From the NCBI RefSeq assembly GCF_042662225.1, contig NZ_JBHSYQ010000003.1:558001-622000 (forward strand): DNA of 64,000 nt, given 5' to 3'. The notes beneath the pieces are model-generated. The model worked only from the letters and a program-made list of their open reading frames with translations, had not been told where the DNA came from and searched no databases. Positions 16,957 to 25,598 of this stretch are shown here, in pieces. Both the position numbers and the translations under genes were made by a program. This stretch comes from Nibribacter roseus (GTDB lineage: Bacteria; Bacteroidota; Bacteroidia; Cytophagales; Hymenobacteraceae). Position 1 is the first letter of the stretch. Each line of letters opens with the position of its first letter.

Positions 16957-18492
16957 TTACTTGGCGTACTGTGACAGCCTTTCTACGGCTACTTCAATGC
17001 GCCGCTGCGTTTCTTCTTTGCCGATAATTTCAATAATAGCCATTAGGTCCGGACCTGCCTCAACACCTGTTAAAGCTATGCGCAGGGCCTGCATTACCTG
17101 ACCAATTTTAAGACCGTTCTGCTCAAGTACCTGTAACAGTTGGGCTTTCACGGTGTCGGCGTCAAAATCAGGCAAAGAATCTAATTCGTTCTTGAACTGA
17201 ATAAAGGCATTGGCGCCAGCGGCAGACCATTTCTTCGCCGCTACTTGCTCATTGTATTCAGTAGGGGCCACAAAGAAATAAGCGGCTTCTTTCCAGAAAT
17301 CCTGCGGAAACGTCACGCGCTCCTTCATGATGCTCACAATCTTTTCGGCGCGCTCTGGGGTGCAGTCAATTCCTTCAGGTAAGGCGGCTAACAGATACTG
17401 GGCTAACTCGGCATCTGGCTTGGCTCTTAGGTACTGCTCATTGTACCAACGGGCTTTCTGAATGTCAAAACGAGTTCCAGATTTACCAATACGTTCAATG
17501 CTGAAGGCCTCAATCAGTTCGTCCATAGTGAACAGCTCTTGTTGCGTGCCTGGGTTCCAGCCCAAGAAAGCCAGAAAGTTAACGAAGCCGTCGGCTAAAT
17601 ACCCTGCCTCGCGGTAGCCACTCGATTTTTCACCGGAAACAGGGTCTGTCCAGTTTAGCGGGAACACCGGGAATCCTAACTTGTCACCGTCGCGCTTGCT
17701 CAGTTTGCCGTTGCCGTCTGGCTTTAACAATAAAGGCAGGTGAGCAAATTCAGGCATGGTGTCTTCCCAGCCCAGGTAACGGTACAGCAGCACGTGCAGA
17801 GGTGCACTTGGCAACCATTCCTCGCCCCTGATCACGTGGGTGATTTCCATGAGGTGGTCATCTACAATATTAGCGAGGTGATACGTAGGCATACCGTCGC
17901 TTTTCATCAGAACTTTATCATCAATAGCCGAGGAGTGTACCATAACCCAGCCTCTGATCATGTCTTTCAGACGAATCTCTTCCTTGCGAGGCACCTTCAG
18001 GCGGATTACGTACGGATCTCCGCTCTCTAACCGGCGCTTCACCTCATCTTCTGGTAAGGTAAGGGAGTTTTTCATGGTGGCGCGGGTGATGGCGTTGTAC
18101 TGCGGAGTGGCTACCTTGGCGGCTTTCAGGCGCTCGCGCATTTCGTCCAGTTCCTCGGCGGTGTCAAAGGCATAGTAGGCGTGTCCGGCCTCTACCAGTT
18201 GCAGCGCGTACTCCATGTACATGGGCTTGCGCTCAGATTGGCGGTAAGGCGCGTGCGGGCCACCGTGCACCGGGCTTTCATCTAACTTAATGCCGCACCA
18301 CTCTAAACTATCAAAAATGTATTGCTCGGCGCCAGGCACAAAGCGGGTTTGGTCTGTATCTTCTATGCGCAGCAACATTTTACCGCCCATTTTTTTGGCA
18401 AACAGGTAATTATATAGTGCCGTGCGCACGCCGCCGATGTGCAAAGGCCCGGTGGGGCTGGGGGCAAAGCGTACTCGTACTTCTCTAGCCAT
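16957..18492 (-). CDS. gltX: Glutamyl-tRNA synthetase
   Basis: 511 residues from the ATG at 18492. It charges tRNA-Glu with glutamate. Class I motifs are clear: the HIGH-like FAPSPTGPLHIGG (about 9-21) and KLSKRDGDKLG. The C-terminal helical anticodon-binding domain is complete. The ORF could begin ten codons earlier, but the promoter-like box at 18520-18527 and the conserved MxxxVRVRFAPSPTG start favour 18492. GlnS or GatCAB are not in the window, so whether it is discriminating cannot be stated. Transcription ends toward palindrome copy 6. Confidence 0.95.
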   Translation of the reverse strand: MAREVRVRFAPSPTGPLHIGGVRTALYNYLFAKKMGGKMLLRIEDTDQTRFVPGAEQYIFDSLEWCGIKLDESPVHGGPHAPYRQSERKPMYMEYALQLVEAGHAYYAFDTAEELDEMRERLKAAKVATPQYNAITRATMKNSLTLPEDEVKRRLESGDPYVIRLKVPRKEEIRLKDMIRGWVMVHSSAIDDKVLMKSDGMPTYHLANIVDDHLMEITHVIRGEEWLPSAPLHVLLYRYLGWEDTMPEFAHLPLLLKPDGNGKLSKRDGDKLGFPVFPLNWTDPVSGEKSSGYREAGYLADGFVNFLAFLGWNPGTQQELFTMDELIEAFSIERIGKSGTRFDIQKARWYNEQYLRAKPDAELAQYLLAALPEGIDCTPERAEKIVSIMKERVTFPQDFWKEAAYFFVAPTEYNEQVAAKKWSAAGANAFIQFKNELDSLPDFDADTVKAQLLQVLEQNGLKIGQVMQALRIALTGVEAGPDLMAIIEIIGKEETQRRIEVAVERLSQYAK

Positions 18493-18519
18493 GTTGTCGT
18501 GTGTGTTTAAATCAGGGTG

Positions 18520-18527
18520 CAAAAGTA
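18520..18527 (-). promoter_or_regulatory. Bacteroidota -7 promoter box for gltX
   Basis: TACTTTTG on the minus strand, 28 nt upstream of the gltX start; it fits TAnnTTTG. No well-spaced -33 box was found. Confidence 0.45.
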
Positions 18528-18680
18528 CGGTATTTCAAGGCTTTGGTAAAGCTTTTAGCATTAATTCCTTAAGAGTACGCTTTATATTCACCTATGGCGG
18601 GTAATCTAAGAAAGTATTTGTTTATCAAGCTGTTTAAAACCTGTGGCCTCTAATACGTATGAACATGAAAGTTTTAGCCG

Positions 18681-19640
18681 ATGCAGAAGAACATGGTAAA
18701 AGAGGCTTGGGTAATGACCAAGGAAGTTTTTATGGATTTCCTGGACAACAACTCTTTCCAGAAGGGGGCGGCGCTGGCATATTACACTATTTTTGCGCTG
18801 CCGCCCATTCTCATTATCATGATCAACACCGCCGGGGCCATATTTGGACGAGAGGCGGTGCGTGGGCAAGTATACCAGCAGCTACGGGACCTGCTAGGCC
18901 GCAAAGGCGCCACCGACATTCAAACCATGGTGGAAAACATAAACCAATCTTCTGACTTTACTTGGGCTACGCTGGTAGGGGTTTTTACATTGCTAATAGG
19001 AGCCACAGGCGTTTTTGTGTCTTTGCAGGAGTCTCTAAACCAGATTTGGGGTGTAAAGCCGAAGCCCCGCAATGAATACCTGAAGCTGCTCCGCGACCGC
19101 CTGCTTTCCTTTGCCATGATACTGGCAATTGTGTTCTTGCTGCTAGTCAGTTTACTGGTGCACGCGGTGTTGGTGGCTGTGACCTCTTTTCTAACAGACA
19201 AAGTAGATGAATCTATGCTGCTGCTAACCCAGTTGGTAAATCAGGTGGTGTCTACGGGGGTGGTAGCTTTTCTTTTTGCCTTAATCTATAAGTTCCTGCC
19301 CGATGCTAAGATTAGGTGGAGTGATGTTTGGACCGGAGCCGTTGTGACTGCATTGCTTTTTGCTTTGGGTAAATCAATTATAGGGCTTTACTTAGGCAAC
19401 AGTAACTTCTCAGGCATTTACGGGGCGGCGGGCTCGGTGATTGTAGTGCTTACCTGGGTTTTTTACACTTCGCAGATTATTTTCTTGGGCGCGCAGTTCA
19501 CCTTGGTGTACGCCCGCCGCTACGGGGCCAATATTTATCCGTCAGATTATGCGGTGCGGGTGATTAATAAAGAAGAAGAAGTAGGTCATGCCCCAGTGAA
19601 TGAAGATAATGGCCCCAACAAAGCCAAGGCAGAGGAATGA
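18681..19640 (+). CDS. YihY/virulence factor BrkB family membrane protein
   Basis: 319 residues with six membrane helices. The family hallmarks are GAALAYYTIFALPP at about 33-46 and the C-terminal GAAGSVIVVLTWVFYTSQIIFLGAQFT segment. The YihY/BrkB (once called RNase BN, wrongly) family has unknown transport or export function. The tail after the last helix is hydrophilic and charged. Start is the ATG at 18681; an ATG four codons later is also possible. The stop codon lies within an octad-word array that forms an inverted pair with the end of ridA. Confidence 0.88.
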   Translation: MQKNMVKEAWVMTKEVFMDFLDNNSFQKGAALAYYTIFALPPILIIMINTAGAIFGREAVRGQVYQQLRDLLGRKGATDIQTMVENINQSSDFTWATLVGVFTLLIGATGVFVSLQESLNQIWGVKPKPRNEYLKLLRDRLLSFAMILAIVFLLLVSLLVHAVLVAVTSFLTDKVDESMLLLTQLVNQVVSTGVVAFLFALIYKFLPDAKIRWSDVWTGAVVTALLFALGKSIIGLYLGNSNFSGIYGAAGSVIVVLTWVFYTSQIIFLGAQFTLVYARRYGANIYPSDYAVRVINKEEEVGHAPVNEDNGPNKAKAEE

Positions 19641-19666
19641 GGAAGGCAATGAGTGAATGAGTGAAT
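19634..19666. repeat. Octad-word array, left arm of an inverted pair
   Basis: Degenerate 8-nt words such as GAGTGAAT overlap the YihY stop codon. It is an inverted match to 19781-19815. Confidence 0.65.
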
Positions 19667-19709
19667 ATAAAAGTTGTAACAGTCTCAGAATGGCTACTTC
19701 TATAAAGTT

Positions 19710-19748
19710 GCTTTTTCGGCCTGTTTTTCAGAAATCTGGCTAAAAATA
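19710..19748. repeat. Palindromic intergenic repeat, copy 7
   Basis: CTTTTTCGGCCTGTTTTTCAG with a right arm CTGGCTAAAAATA. It is nested between the two octad arrays in the convergent YihY-ridA gap. Confidence 0.65.
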
Positions 19749-19780
19749 GATATAGTCATTCCGCAAATCTGATAATTTTC

Positions 19781-19815
19781 ATTCACTCCTTCACCCATTC
19801 ACTCCTTCACTCATT
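19781..19815. repeat. Octad-word array, right arm of an inverted pair
   Basis: Words TTCACTCC and TTCACCCA alternate with period 8. It overlaps the ridA stop codon. Confidence 0.7.
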
Positions 19816-20197
19816 AGAATTTCACCGCGATGCAGGAAATCTCTACGTTCACGTCTTTGGGCAGGCGGCTTACTTCCACGGTTTCGCGGGCCGGCGGATT
19901 GCTGCTGAAGTAGCTGCCGTAGGTTTCATTTATCGCTCCAAAGTTGCCCAAGTCTTTCACGAAAATGCTGCACTTAACCACGTTGCTGAAATCCATGCCG
20001 GCTTCAAGTAAAATAAACTGAAGGTTTTTCATGACCTGGTGCGTTTCGGTTTGTATATCGCCTTGTACCAGTTGGCCTGTGGCCTGATCTAAAGCTATTT
20101 GACCAGAGATGTACAAGGTGTTGCCAGCCTGTACGGCTTGGCTGTATGGTCCAATAGGAGCGGGGGCTTGCTTGCTTTCAATGATGTTGGTTGCCAT
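19814..20197 (-). CDS. RidA family enamine/imine deaminase
   Basis: 127 residues, the full length of the YjgF/YER057c/UK114 (RidA) family. RidA hydrolyses reactive 2-aminoacrylate-type enamines released by PLP enzymes. The substrate-binding arginine lies in PPARETVEV (about 105), with the conserved APIGPYSQA at about 13-21 and the YISGQI strand. It is a cytoplasmic trimer by family analogy. It is divergent from the 3HCDH-like gene with 47 bp between starts, so the two probably share a bidirectional control region. Confidence 0.93.
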   Translation of the reverse strand: MATNIIESKQAPAPIGPYSQAVQAGNTLYISGQIALDQATGQLVQGDIQTETHQVMKNLQFILLEAGMDFSNVVKCSIFVKDLGNFGAINETYGSYFSSNPPARETVEVSRLPKDVNVEISCIAVKF

Positions 20198-20216
20198 AAG
20201 GGAGAAGTTTAATCAG

Positions 20217-20237
20217 TATCTTTATGCGTTAAAGGTA
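20217..20237. promoter_or_regulatory. Divergent promoter region between ridA and the 3HCDH-like gene
   Basis: TATCTTTA (20217-20224, plus) and TACCTTTA (20237-20230, minus) each match TAnnTTTG at all but the last position. Confidence 0.35.
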
Positions 20238-20244
20238 CAGAATT

Positions 20245-20922
20245 ATGAATACATTGGTTTTAGCCACGCCTGAACAGGAAGCAGAATTCAGTCTTAAATT
20301 TCCGAATCGGGCCTATATTTTTATACAAGATCCTGCCGAGCTGGAGGTGTGGTTGCCTCAGGCCCAGCTGGTGTTTGACTTTCTCCTGCATGAACAACCC
20401 GAGCGCCTGAACCAATACAACAGCGCCGGCAGAGGAGAGAAGCTGATTGTTTTCTGCAATGCGGCTAAACTACAGCTGGCGGCTTTGGCGGCGGCGCACG
20501 GACCAGTAAATTTTCATTTGTGCGGTGTGAACGCTCTGCCCACCTTCTTCAACCGCGAAGTGATGGAGGTAAGCGTTTTGCGCGAAGACTCAAAGCGGGA
20601 GGTAGATAGAACGTTTGTGTTTCTAGCGTCTTTGTATGAATTAGTAGAAGACCGAGTGGGCATGGTAACACCAAGGGTTATCTGCATGATCATCAACGAG
20701 GCTTGCTACACCCTGCAGGAAGGCACCGCTACCCAGGAAGACATTGATCAAGCTATGAAATTGGGTACAAACTATCCTTTCGGTCCGTTTGAGTGGGCAA
20801 ATAAAATAGGCGTCAAAAATGTTTATGAGGTGCTAGAAGCGGTTTATGAAGACACCAAAGACGAACGCTATAAAATTTGTCCGTTGCTCAAAACCAAGTA
20901 TCTGAAAGGAGAAGAGTTTTAA
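20245..20922 (+). CDS. Short 3-hydroxyacyl-CoA dehydrogenase-like protein (C-terminal domain)
   Basis: 225 residues. The C-terminal ~100 residues match the helical 3HCDH C-terminal domain (GMVTPRVICMIINEACYTLQEG, then DIDQAMKLGTNYPFGPFEWANKIG). The N-terminal part is too short for a complete Rossmann domain and has no GxGxxG motif, so NAD binding and catalysis are doubtful. In FadB/PaaH-type enzymes the C-terminal domain makes the dimer and binds the acyl-CoA. This protein may be a CoA-binding or regulatory relative. It starts at the ATG at 20245. Fatty-acid oxidation genes occur elsewhere in the window but not adjacent. Confidence 0.75.
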   Translation: MNTLVLATPEQEAEFSLKFPNRAYIFIQDPAELEVWLPQAQLVFDFLLHEQPERLNQYNSAGRGEKLIVFCNAAKLQLAALAAAHGPVNFHLCGVNALPTFFNREVMEVSVLREDSKREVDRTFVFLASLYELVEDRVGMVTPRVICMIINEACYTLQEGTATQEDIDQAMKLGTNYPFGPFEWANKIGVKNVYEVLEAVYEDTKDERYKICPLLKTKYLKGEEF

Positions 20923-20931
20923 CTTTTATAA

Positions 20932-20975
20932 ATCTATTTTTAGGCTGTTTTTCTAAAAATACCGCTAAAACAGAT
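20932..20975. repeat. Palindromic intergenic repeat, copy 8
   Basis: ATCTATTTTTAGGC pairs with GCTAAAACAGAT, nine nt after the 3HCDH-like stop. A separate classical terminator follows immediately. Confidence 0.8.
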
Positions 20976-20980
20976 GTCAA

Positions 20981-21012
20981 AAAAAGAGGGAGGCAAACGC
21001 CTCCCTCTTTTT
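20981..21012. terminator. Bidirectional intrinsic terminator
   Basis: Perfect 14-bp stem (AAAAAGAGGGAGGC and its complement) with a 4-nt loop AAAC and flanking A/T runs. It separates the convergent 3HCDH-like and glmS genes. Confidence 0.92.
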
Positions 21013-21032
21013 GTTTTATTCAATCGTGCTGG

Positions 21033-22871
21033 TTACTCAACCGTTACAGACTTAGCCAAGTTACGTGGCTGGTCTACATTACAACCGCGCATTACCGCAA
21101 TGTGGTAGCTCAGTAACTGCAACGGAATGACTGACACCAAAGGCATCAAAGCTTCGTGGGTGCTAGGCACTTCAATGACAAACTCAGCCATTTGAGGGAT
21201 TACGGTGTCTCCCTCTGAAACAATGGCAATAACACGGCCTTTACGGGCTCTTACTTCCTGAATGTTAGAAACAATTTTCTCATAAGAGCTGTCTTTAGTG
21301 GCAATGACCACTACTGGCATGTTCTCATCAATCAGCGCAATAGGCCCGTGCTTCATTTCAGCCGCCGGATACCCCTCTGCGTGAATATAAGAGATCTCTT
21401 TCAGTTTGAGGGCGCCTTCCAGAGCAACTGGGAAGTTAAATCCACGGCCTAAGTAAATGAAGTTGGTCGCATCTTTGAAGATCTCAGATATAGCCTGAAT
21501 TTCATCATCAAGTTGCAAAGCCTTTTCAACTCTGGCAGGAATTTGCTCCATTTCCATCATTAATTGGCGCAAGGCAGAGGCTTCCATGGTGCCTCTCATT
21601 TCGGCTAGCATCATAGAGATCAGAGTTAGTACCGTTACTTGGGCTGTAAAAGCCTTGGTACTGGCTACTCCAATTTCCGGACCGGCGTGGGTATAAGCGC
21701 CTGCATCTGTTGCGCGGGCAATAGAAGAACCCACTACGTTACACACCCCAAAGATCATGGCACCTTTGGATTTTGCCAGCTCAAGAGCGGCAAGCGTATC
21801 TGCGGTTTCTCCTGACTGAGAAATAGCCACTACAATGTCTCCTTCTCTTATGATTGGGTTCCGGTACCTGAACTCAGAAGCGTACTCCACCTCTACCGGT
21901 ATGCGAGCTAATTCTTCAATAAGATATTCCGCTACCAAGCCGGCATGCCAGGAAGTACCGCAGGCCACAATAATGATACGGTCTGCATTCTTGAAGCGAG
22001 TAGCGTACTCTCTTATGCTGGACATGGTCAGCTGAGTGTTTTCAGCCACCAAGCGTCCGCGCATGCTATCAAGAATAGAGCGAGGCTGCTCGTAAATCTC
22101 TTTCAGCATGAAGTGAGGGTAACCACCTTTCTCAATAGACTCCAGTTCCATCTCCAGCTTTTGAATATAAGGAGTCTGCACTACGTCCTCTTTGCTGCGG
22201 ATGTCTAGCTTGCCGTCTCTAATAACAGCAATCTCAAAGTCATTGAGATATACTACCTCATTTGTGTATTCAATGATAGGAGTAGCGTCAGAGGCTAAGA
22301 AATACTCCTCTTGGCCCACGCCAATTACTAACGGACTGCCTTTACGGGCGGCTACTAACTGCGTAGGTGAATCATGGGAGATAACTACGATAGCATAGGC
22401 GCCTACTACCTCATGTAGTGCAAGGCGTACAGCCTCTGCCAAGCTAACTTTGTTGTTTTCTCTGATGTCCTCAATCAAGTTTACAAAAACCTCAGAGTCT
22501 GTATCGCTGTGGAATTCGTAGCCTTTGTTCAGCAAGTGCGTCTTAAGGGCGGCATAGTTTTCAATGATACCATTATGTATAATGGCAATCTTTTTTGAGC
22601 TTGAGTAATGGGGGTGAGCATTTGCGTCATTTGGCTCACCGTGGGTAGCCCAACGGGTGTGCCCAATACCAATGTGGCTGCTAGTATCTTGATCACCTAT
22701 ATACTCTTCTAAATCAGCAACTTTACCTTTCTTCTTATAAACCTTGAGGTCGCCTTGGGTTAGTAGGGCAACTCCGGCGCTGTCGTATCCACGGTACTCT
22801 AATCTTTTAAGCCCCTTCAGGATAATAGGACAAGCATCACGATGACCTACATAAGCAACAATTCCACACAT
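21033..22871 (-). CDS. glmS: Glutamine-fructose-6-phosphate aminotransferase (isomerizing)
   Basis: 612 residues. GlmS makes glucosamine-6-phosphate from fructose-6-phosphate and glutamine, the entry to UDP-GlcNAc for peptidoglycan and LPS. It starts MCGIVAYVG; Cys2 is the N-terminal nucleophile after Met removal. The glutaminase domain (1-240) and two SIS domains (about 285-600, with CGTSWHAG, SQSGETADT and the C-terminal KSVTVE) are complete. No glmS ribozyme-like leader was recognised in the upstream region. It ends against the bidirectional terminator. Confidence 0.97.
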   Translation of the reverse strand: MCGIVAYVGHRDACPIILKGLKRLEYRGYDSAGVALLTQGDLKVYKKKGKVADLEEYIGDQDTSSHIGIGHTRWATHGEPNDANAHPHYSSSKKIAIIHNGIIENYAALKTHLLNKGYEFHSDTDSEVFVNLIEDIRENNKVSLAEAVRLALHEVVGAYAIVVISHDSPTQLVAARKGSPLVIGVGQEEYFLASDATPIIEYTNEVVYLNDFEIAVIRDGKLDIRSKEDVVQTPYIQKLEMELESIEKGGYPHFMLKEIYEQPRSILDSMRGRLVAENTQLTMSSIREYATRFKNADRIIIVACGTSWHAGLVAEYLIEELARIPVEVEYASEFRYRNPIIREGDIVVAISQSGETADTLAALELAKSKGAMIFGVCNVVGSSIARATDAGAYTHAGPEIGVASTKAFTAQVTVLTLISMMLAEMRGTMEASALRQLMMEMEQIPARVEKALQLDDEIQAISEIFKDATNFIYLGRGFNFPVALEGALKLKEISYIHAEGYPAAEMKHGPIALIDENMPVVVIATKDSSYEKIVSNIQEVRARKGRVIAIVSEGDTVIPQMAEFVIEVPSTHEALMPLVSVIPLQLLSYHIAVMRGCNVDQPRNLAKSVTVE

Positions 22872-23171
22872 ATTCTTTCCTTAAATTGATAAAAGATTCT
22901 ACAAAAATAATAGGCTCGTACGTGTTTTATAAGTATAAGTAACGAACTGCTGCAATTAAATTTTTTTAATAATGCTATACGTGTGAATTATGCTGTAACT
23001 ATTGATGATATTTTATATCATGTTGTATGTTAATTCATTGCAAAATATGCGTTGTGGTAATTTTTGGATCCGCAATTAAAATAATTAAATTTTTTAAAGA
23101 AGTTGAGATCTTCTGATTTTGGTAATTTGAGAAGTGGCTGCAAGTGAAGACCAACAGAAGAAGCTATAAAA
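22872..23171. other. AT-rich intergenic region upstream of glmS
   Basis: About 300 bp without a credible ORF. It contains the glmS -7 box and a very AT-rich stretch (about 22955-23110), and ends at the DUF4270 terminator. No glmS riboswitch-like structure is apparent by eye. Confidence 0.6.
22902..22909 (-). promoter_or_regulatory. Bacteroidota -7 promoter box for glmS
   Basis: TATTTTTG on the minus strand, 31 nt before the start codon; it fits TAnnTTTG. No clear -33 box. Confidence 0.45.
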
Positions 23172-23212
23172 CACTAGCGGCCTGTCCTTACTTGAAGAAC
23201 AGGCCGCTAGTG
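23167..23212 (-). terminator. Intrinsic terminator after the DUF4270 gene
   Basis: Perfect 14-bp stem (CACTAGCGGCCTGT with its complement), loop about 13 nt, then TTTTAT on the minus strand. Confidence 0.88.
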
Positions 23213-23234
23213 CTGTTGATGTTTCTGCTTTAAA

Positions 23235-24668
23235 CTACTTTGCTACAGAATAAAAAACCCTTAACTGAATTTTACGATTAGGGTCAGTTTGGCTCATGGC
23301 TTCTAAAATAGCTTTGTTTACAGTCTGAGCAAAGTTAGTAGGTGTAGACAAGCTAGTTGAGATATTAGAAGGTAACAGAATAAGGCCATGGTTTTCCCGC
23401 TTGTTATACAGGAGGTTTTGCATATAGCTGGTAATATTAGCCACGTATACGTAGCCATGGGCACTACCTCTGTACTCTAGTGTGGCAAACTGCGATGTTC
23501 CTTCTCTAGGCAGAGCGTTCGGGAAACCATTGGTGCGGGCAATACGGTTAGAGGCTGTTGCTTCTACTATTGTAATAATCGGTGGCAATAACAATGTGTC
23601 AGCTTGGTTCTCAACTTTAATAGGTATGATCAATTCAGCTTTGTTAACTGCCAGATCACGTAATTGGCCCGCTCTAGGCTCTCCGGTAGGTATTTTTCTA
23701 AAATCAGAAATATGAGGGAAAGAAAGTTTTGTCACCAAACCTGTGCCCGCTTGCAAATACGTAAGGCCATTGGTAGAGCTAGAAGGCAGCGCTTGACCAT
23801 TAGTAGTTAAAGAAGCAATAGGGGTGTTAGCACGATTGCTTTCAATCCGGTTAAAATTTCTCTCGGTTGGGTAAAAGGTGTAAGACTTTGTCTTGCTATC
23901 AGTAGTAGAAGTATAAAACAAAGTCATTTGGCTGTTACCTAAATTTACTCCAAGCACAGCCTTGTTCTGGGCGTTAGGCGCTGGCGCAATTACTAATCCT
24001 TTTAAAAGGCTGGAGACAAAAGCCTGCTGCGTTTTAAGAGGTGCCTTGTCAGACTGAGCTAATATTTCATTCGCCAAAGCCATGCCTCCCGCTGTTTGGT
24101 CTAATCTGATTCTAACCAGTACCGGATTATTCCTGGTGAGGGTGTCACCCGTTTCAGGATTGGTGGTAACATAGGTAGAACGGGGCCGTGGAGTGAAAGA
24201 CACAGTACCGATTGGCGTTTGGTTATAATCCAGATCGGTGGTGGTGAAATAAGTAGTTTGATCAGTAAAGCCTTCCGTCAGGCGGTAAACGTTCCAGTTG
24301 GCCACCTCCAAGGTGTCTCCAAAATAATAGTCGTAGTCTAGTGACAATACCAGCGAATCAGCGCCATTGTTAGGGTCAAAAGCTACGTTCAGAGAAGAAA
24401 GACCAATTTCAGCATAGGTTTTCGCAGAAGTAACACCAAAATTGGCGTCTTCTACTCTGCCTACCTGAGCTCGGGCAGCCCCAAGGGTAATAATAGAATC
24501 CTTCAGTAAAACGGTAGAAGCATTTACCGTTGTAGTATCTGTAAAGGTTGTTCCAATTAAAGAGCCTGGGCCTTGTAGTTCAAGGCCTAGTGCCGTAGGG
24601 TCTTCACAAGAAGCAAAAAGGAAAGAAGAAAAAAGTGCGGCTACCGCGCTACTAATTCGCCAGTTCAT
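23235..24668 (-). CDS. DUF4270 family outer-membrane-type lipoprotein
   Basis: 477 residues from the ATG at 24668. The N-terminus is a lipoprotein signal with lipobox FASC followed by EDP, so it is probably anchored at the outer membrane. The rest is beta-rich and matches DUF4270 (GLELQGPGSLIGTTFTDT start; a late TSYMQNLLYNKRENHGLILLP segment). The function of this Bacteroidota family is unknown. Its start overlaps the 3' end of the short glycogen synthase by 17 nt, indicating coupling. The TTG at 24680 was rejected in favour of the ATG. Confidence 0.85.
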   Translation of the reverse strand: MNWRISSAVAALFSSFLFASCEDPTALGLELQGPGSLIGTTFTDTTTVNASTVLLKDSIITLGAARAQVGRVEDANFGVTSAKTYAEIGLSSLNVAFDPNNGADSLVLSLDYDYYFGDTLEVANWNVYRLTEGFTDQTTYFTTTDLDYNQTPIGTVSFTPRPRSTYVTTNPETGDTLTRNNPVLVRIRLDQTAGGMALANEILAQSDKAPLKTQQAFVSSLLKGLVIAPAPNAQNKAVLGVNLGNSQMTLFYTSTTDSKTKSYTFYPTERNFNRIESNRANTPIASLTTNGQALPSSSTNGLTYLQAGTGLVTKLSFPHISDFRKIPTGEPRAGQLRDLAVNKAELIIPIKVENQADTLLLPPIITIVEATASNRIARTNGFPNALPREGTSQFATLEYRGSAHGYVYVANITSYMQNLLYNKRENHGLILLPSNISTSLSTPTNFAQTVNKAILEAMSQTDPNRKIQLRVFYSVAK

Positions 24669-25455
24669 TATACAGGTCAAAGTAAGAATCTAGTATGTTT
24701 TCGTCAGAGATAATCTGCTTGGTATTTGTATACTCCTGGAAAAGCGCATTCAAATTATCACTGAAATCTTCATTCGACTTAATGATGAGGTCAGAATATT
24801 GCATTCCCATTCTGATGAAGGCACCAAAGTCTCCAGCTCTCAGGTTGCTCAACATCTCGTCTTCAATGTCCAGCATTCTGGCTTTCTCCAGCAAGTCGCC
24901 CTCAAACTTATGAGTGAACTCATTGTTGTATACAGAGAAAACAGACTTGGCAGTTTTGAAGATAGGGTCGTTTTTGTAAGTGCTTTTCAGATACAACGGA
25001 ATCAAGCTAGTCATCCAGTCATTGCAATGCACAATATCAGGGGCCCAGCCTAATTTCTTCACAGTTTCCAATACACCCTTGCAGAAGAAGATGGCACGCT
25101 CATCATTATCTGCATGGAATTTATTGTCTTTGTCTACCAAAACGGACTTTCTGTGGAAATAGTCTTCGTTGTCAATAAAATATACCTGAAGCTTGGCATT
25201 AGGTATAGAAGCCACCTTGATAATCAGGGGTTTCTCTTCTTCGCCAACGGCAATATTAATACCTGAAAGACGCACAACCTCGTGTAAACGGTTCTTGCGC
25301 TCGTTGATCAGTCCAAATCTTGGAACAAAAATACGTACTTCCATTCCGCGTTCTTGCATTGCCTGTGGCAACATCCTCAAGAATTCTGCTACTTTTGTGG
25401 TCTGCAGAAAGGGGTCAATCTCGGTGGCTGCGTATAAAATTCTCAATTTAGACAT
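24652..25455 (-). CDS. Glycogen/starch synthase-like protein, N-terminal GT5 domain only
   Basis: 267 residues from the ATG at 25455. It matches only the N-terminal starch-synthase catalytic domain (KLRILYAATEIDPF, EVRIFVPRFG, PDIVHCNDWMTSLIPLYLK). The usual C-terminal Rossmann domain carrying the nucleotide-sugar KTGGL and E-X7-E motifs is missing, and there is no frameshift remnant, so this is an intact short form. Family knowledge: similar short forms occur beside panC and DUF4270 in Bacteroidota. Without the C-domain, normal glycogen synthesis is doubtful. It is divergent from panC. Confidence 0.82.
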   Translation of the reverse strand: MSKLRILYAATEIDPFLQTTKVAEFLRMLPQAMQERGMEVRIFVPRFGLINERKNRLHEVVRLSGINIAVGEEEKPLIIKVASIPNAKLQVYFIDNEDYFHRKSVLVDKDNKFHADNDERAIFFCKGVLETVKKLGWAPDIVHCNDWMTSLIPLYLKSTYKNDPIFKTAKSVFSVYNNEFTHKFEGDLLEKARMLDIEDEMLSNLRAGDFGAFIRMGMQYSDLIIKSNEDFSDNLNALFQEYTNTKQIISDENILDSYFDLYNELAN

Positions 25456-25502
25456 AGGTTGAAATGTGTTAAATAGGAAATGGCAATAGTAATTGCGAAA
25501 CG

Positions 25503-25533
25503 CAAAATTAAGCAATTATTGGCTCATTTTCAA
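25503..25533 (-). promoter_or_regulatory. Promoter for the glycogen-synthase-like/DUF4270 operon
   Basis: On the minus strand, TTG (25533-25531), 20 nt, then TAATTTTG (25510-25503), a good fit to the Bacteroidota consensus. Confidence 0.6.
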
Positions 25534-25551
25534 TTTATTTGATTTAAATCA

Positions 25552-25559
25552 TACCTTTG
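25552..25559 (+). promoter_or_regulatory. Bacteroidota -7 promoter box for panC
   Basis: TACCTTTG fits TAnnTTTG exactly, 39 nt upstream of the panC ATG. Confidence 0.55.
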
Positions 25560-25598
25560 GCCTCTTTTTGTCGTACATAAAAAATTTTTCTGCCTGCC

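Noticed and set aside
22872..23171. glmS ribozyme/riboswitch upstream of glmS
   Set aside because: No conserved core or pseudoknot pattern was recognised; the short leader after the -7 box leaves too little RNA.
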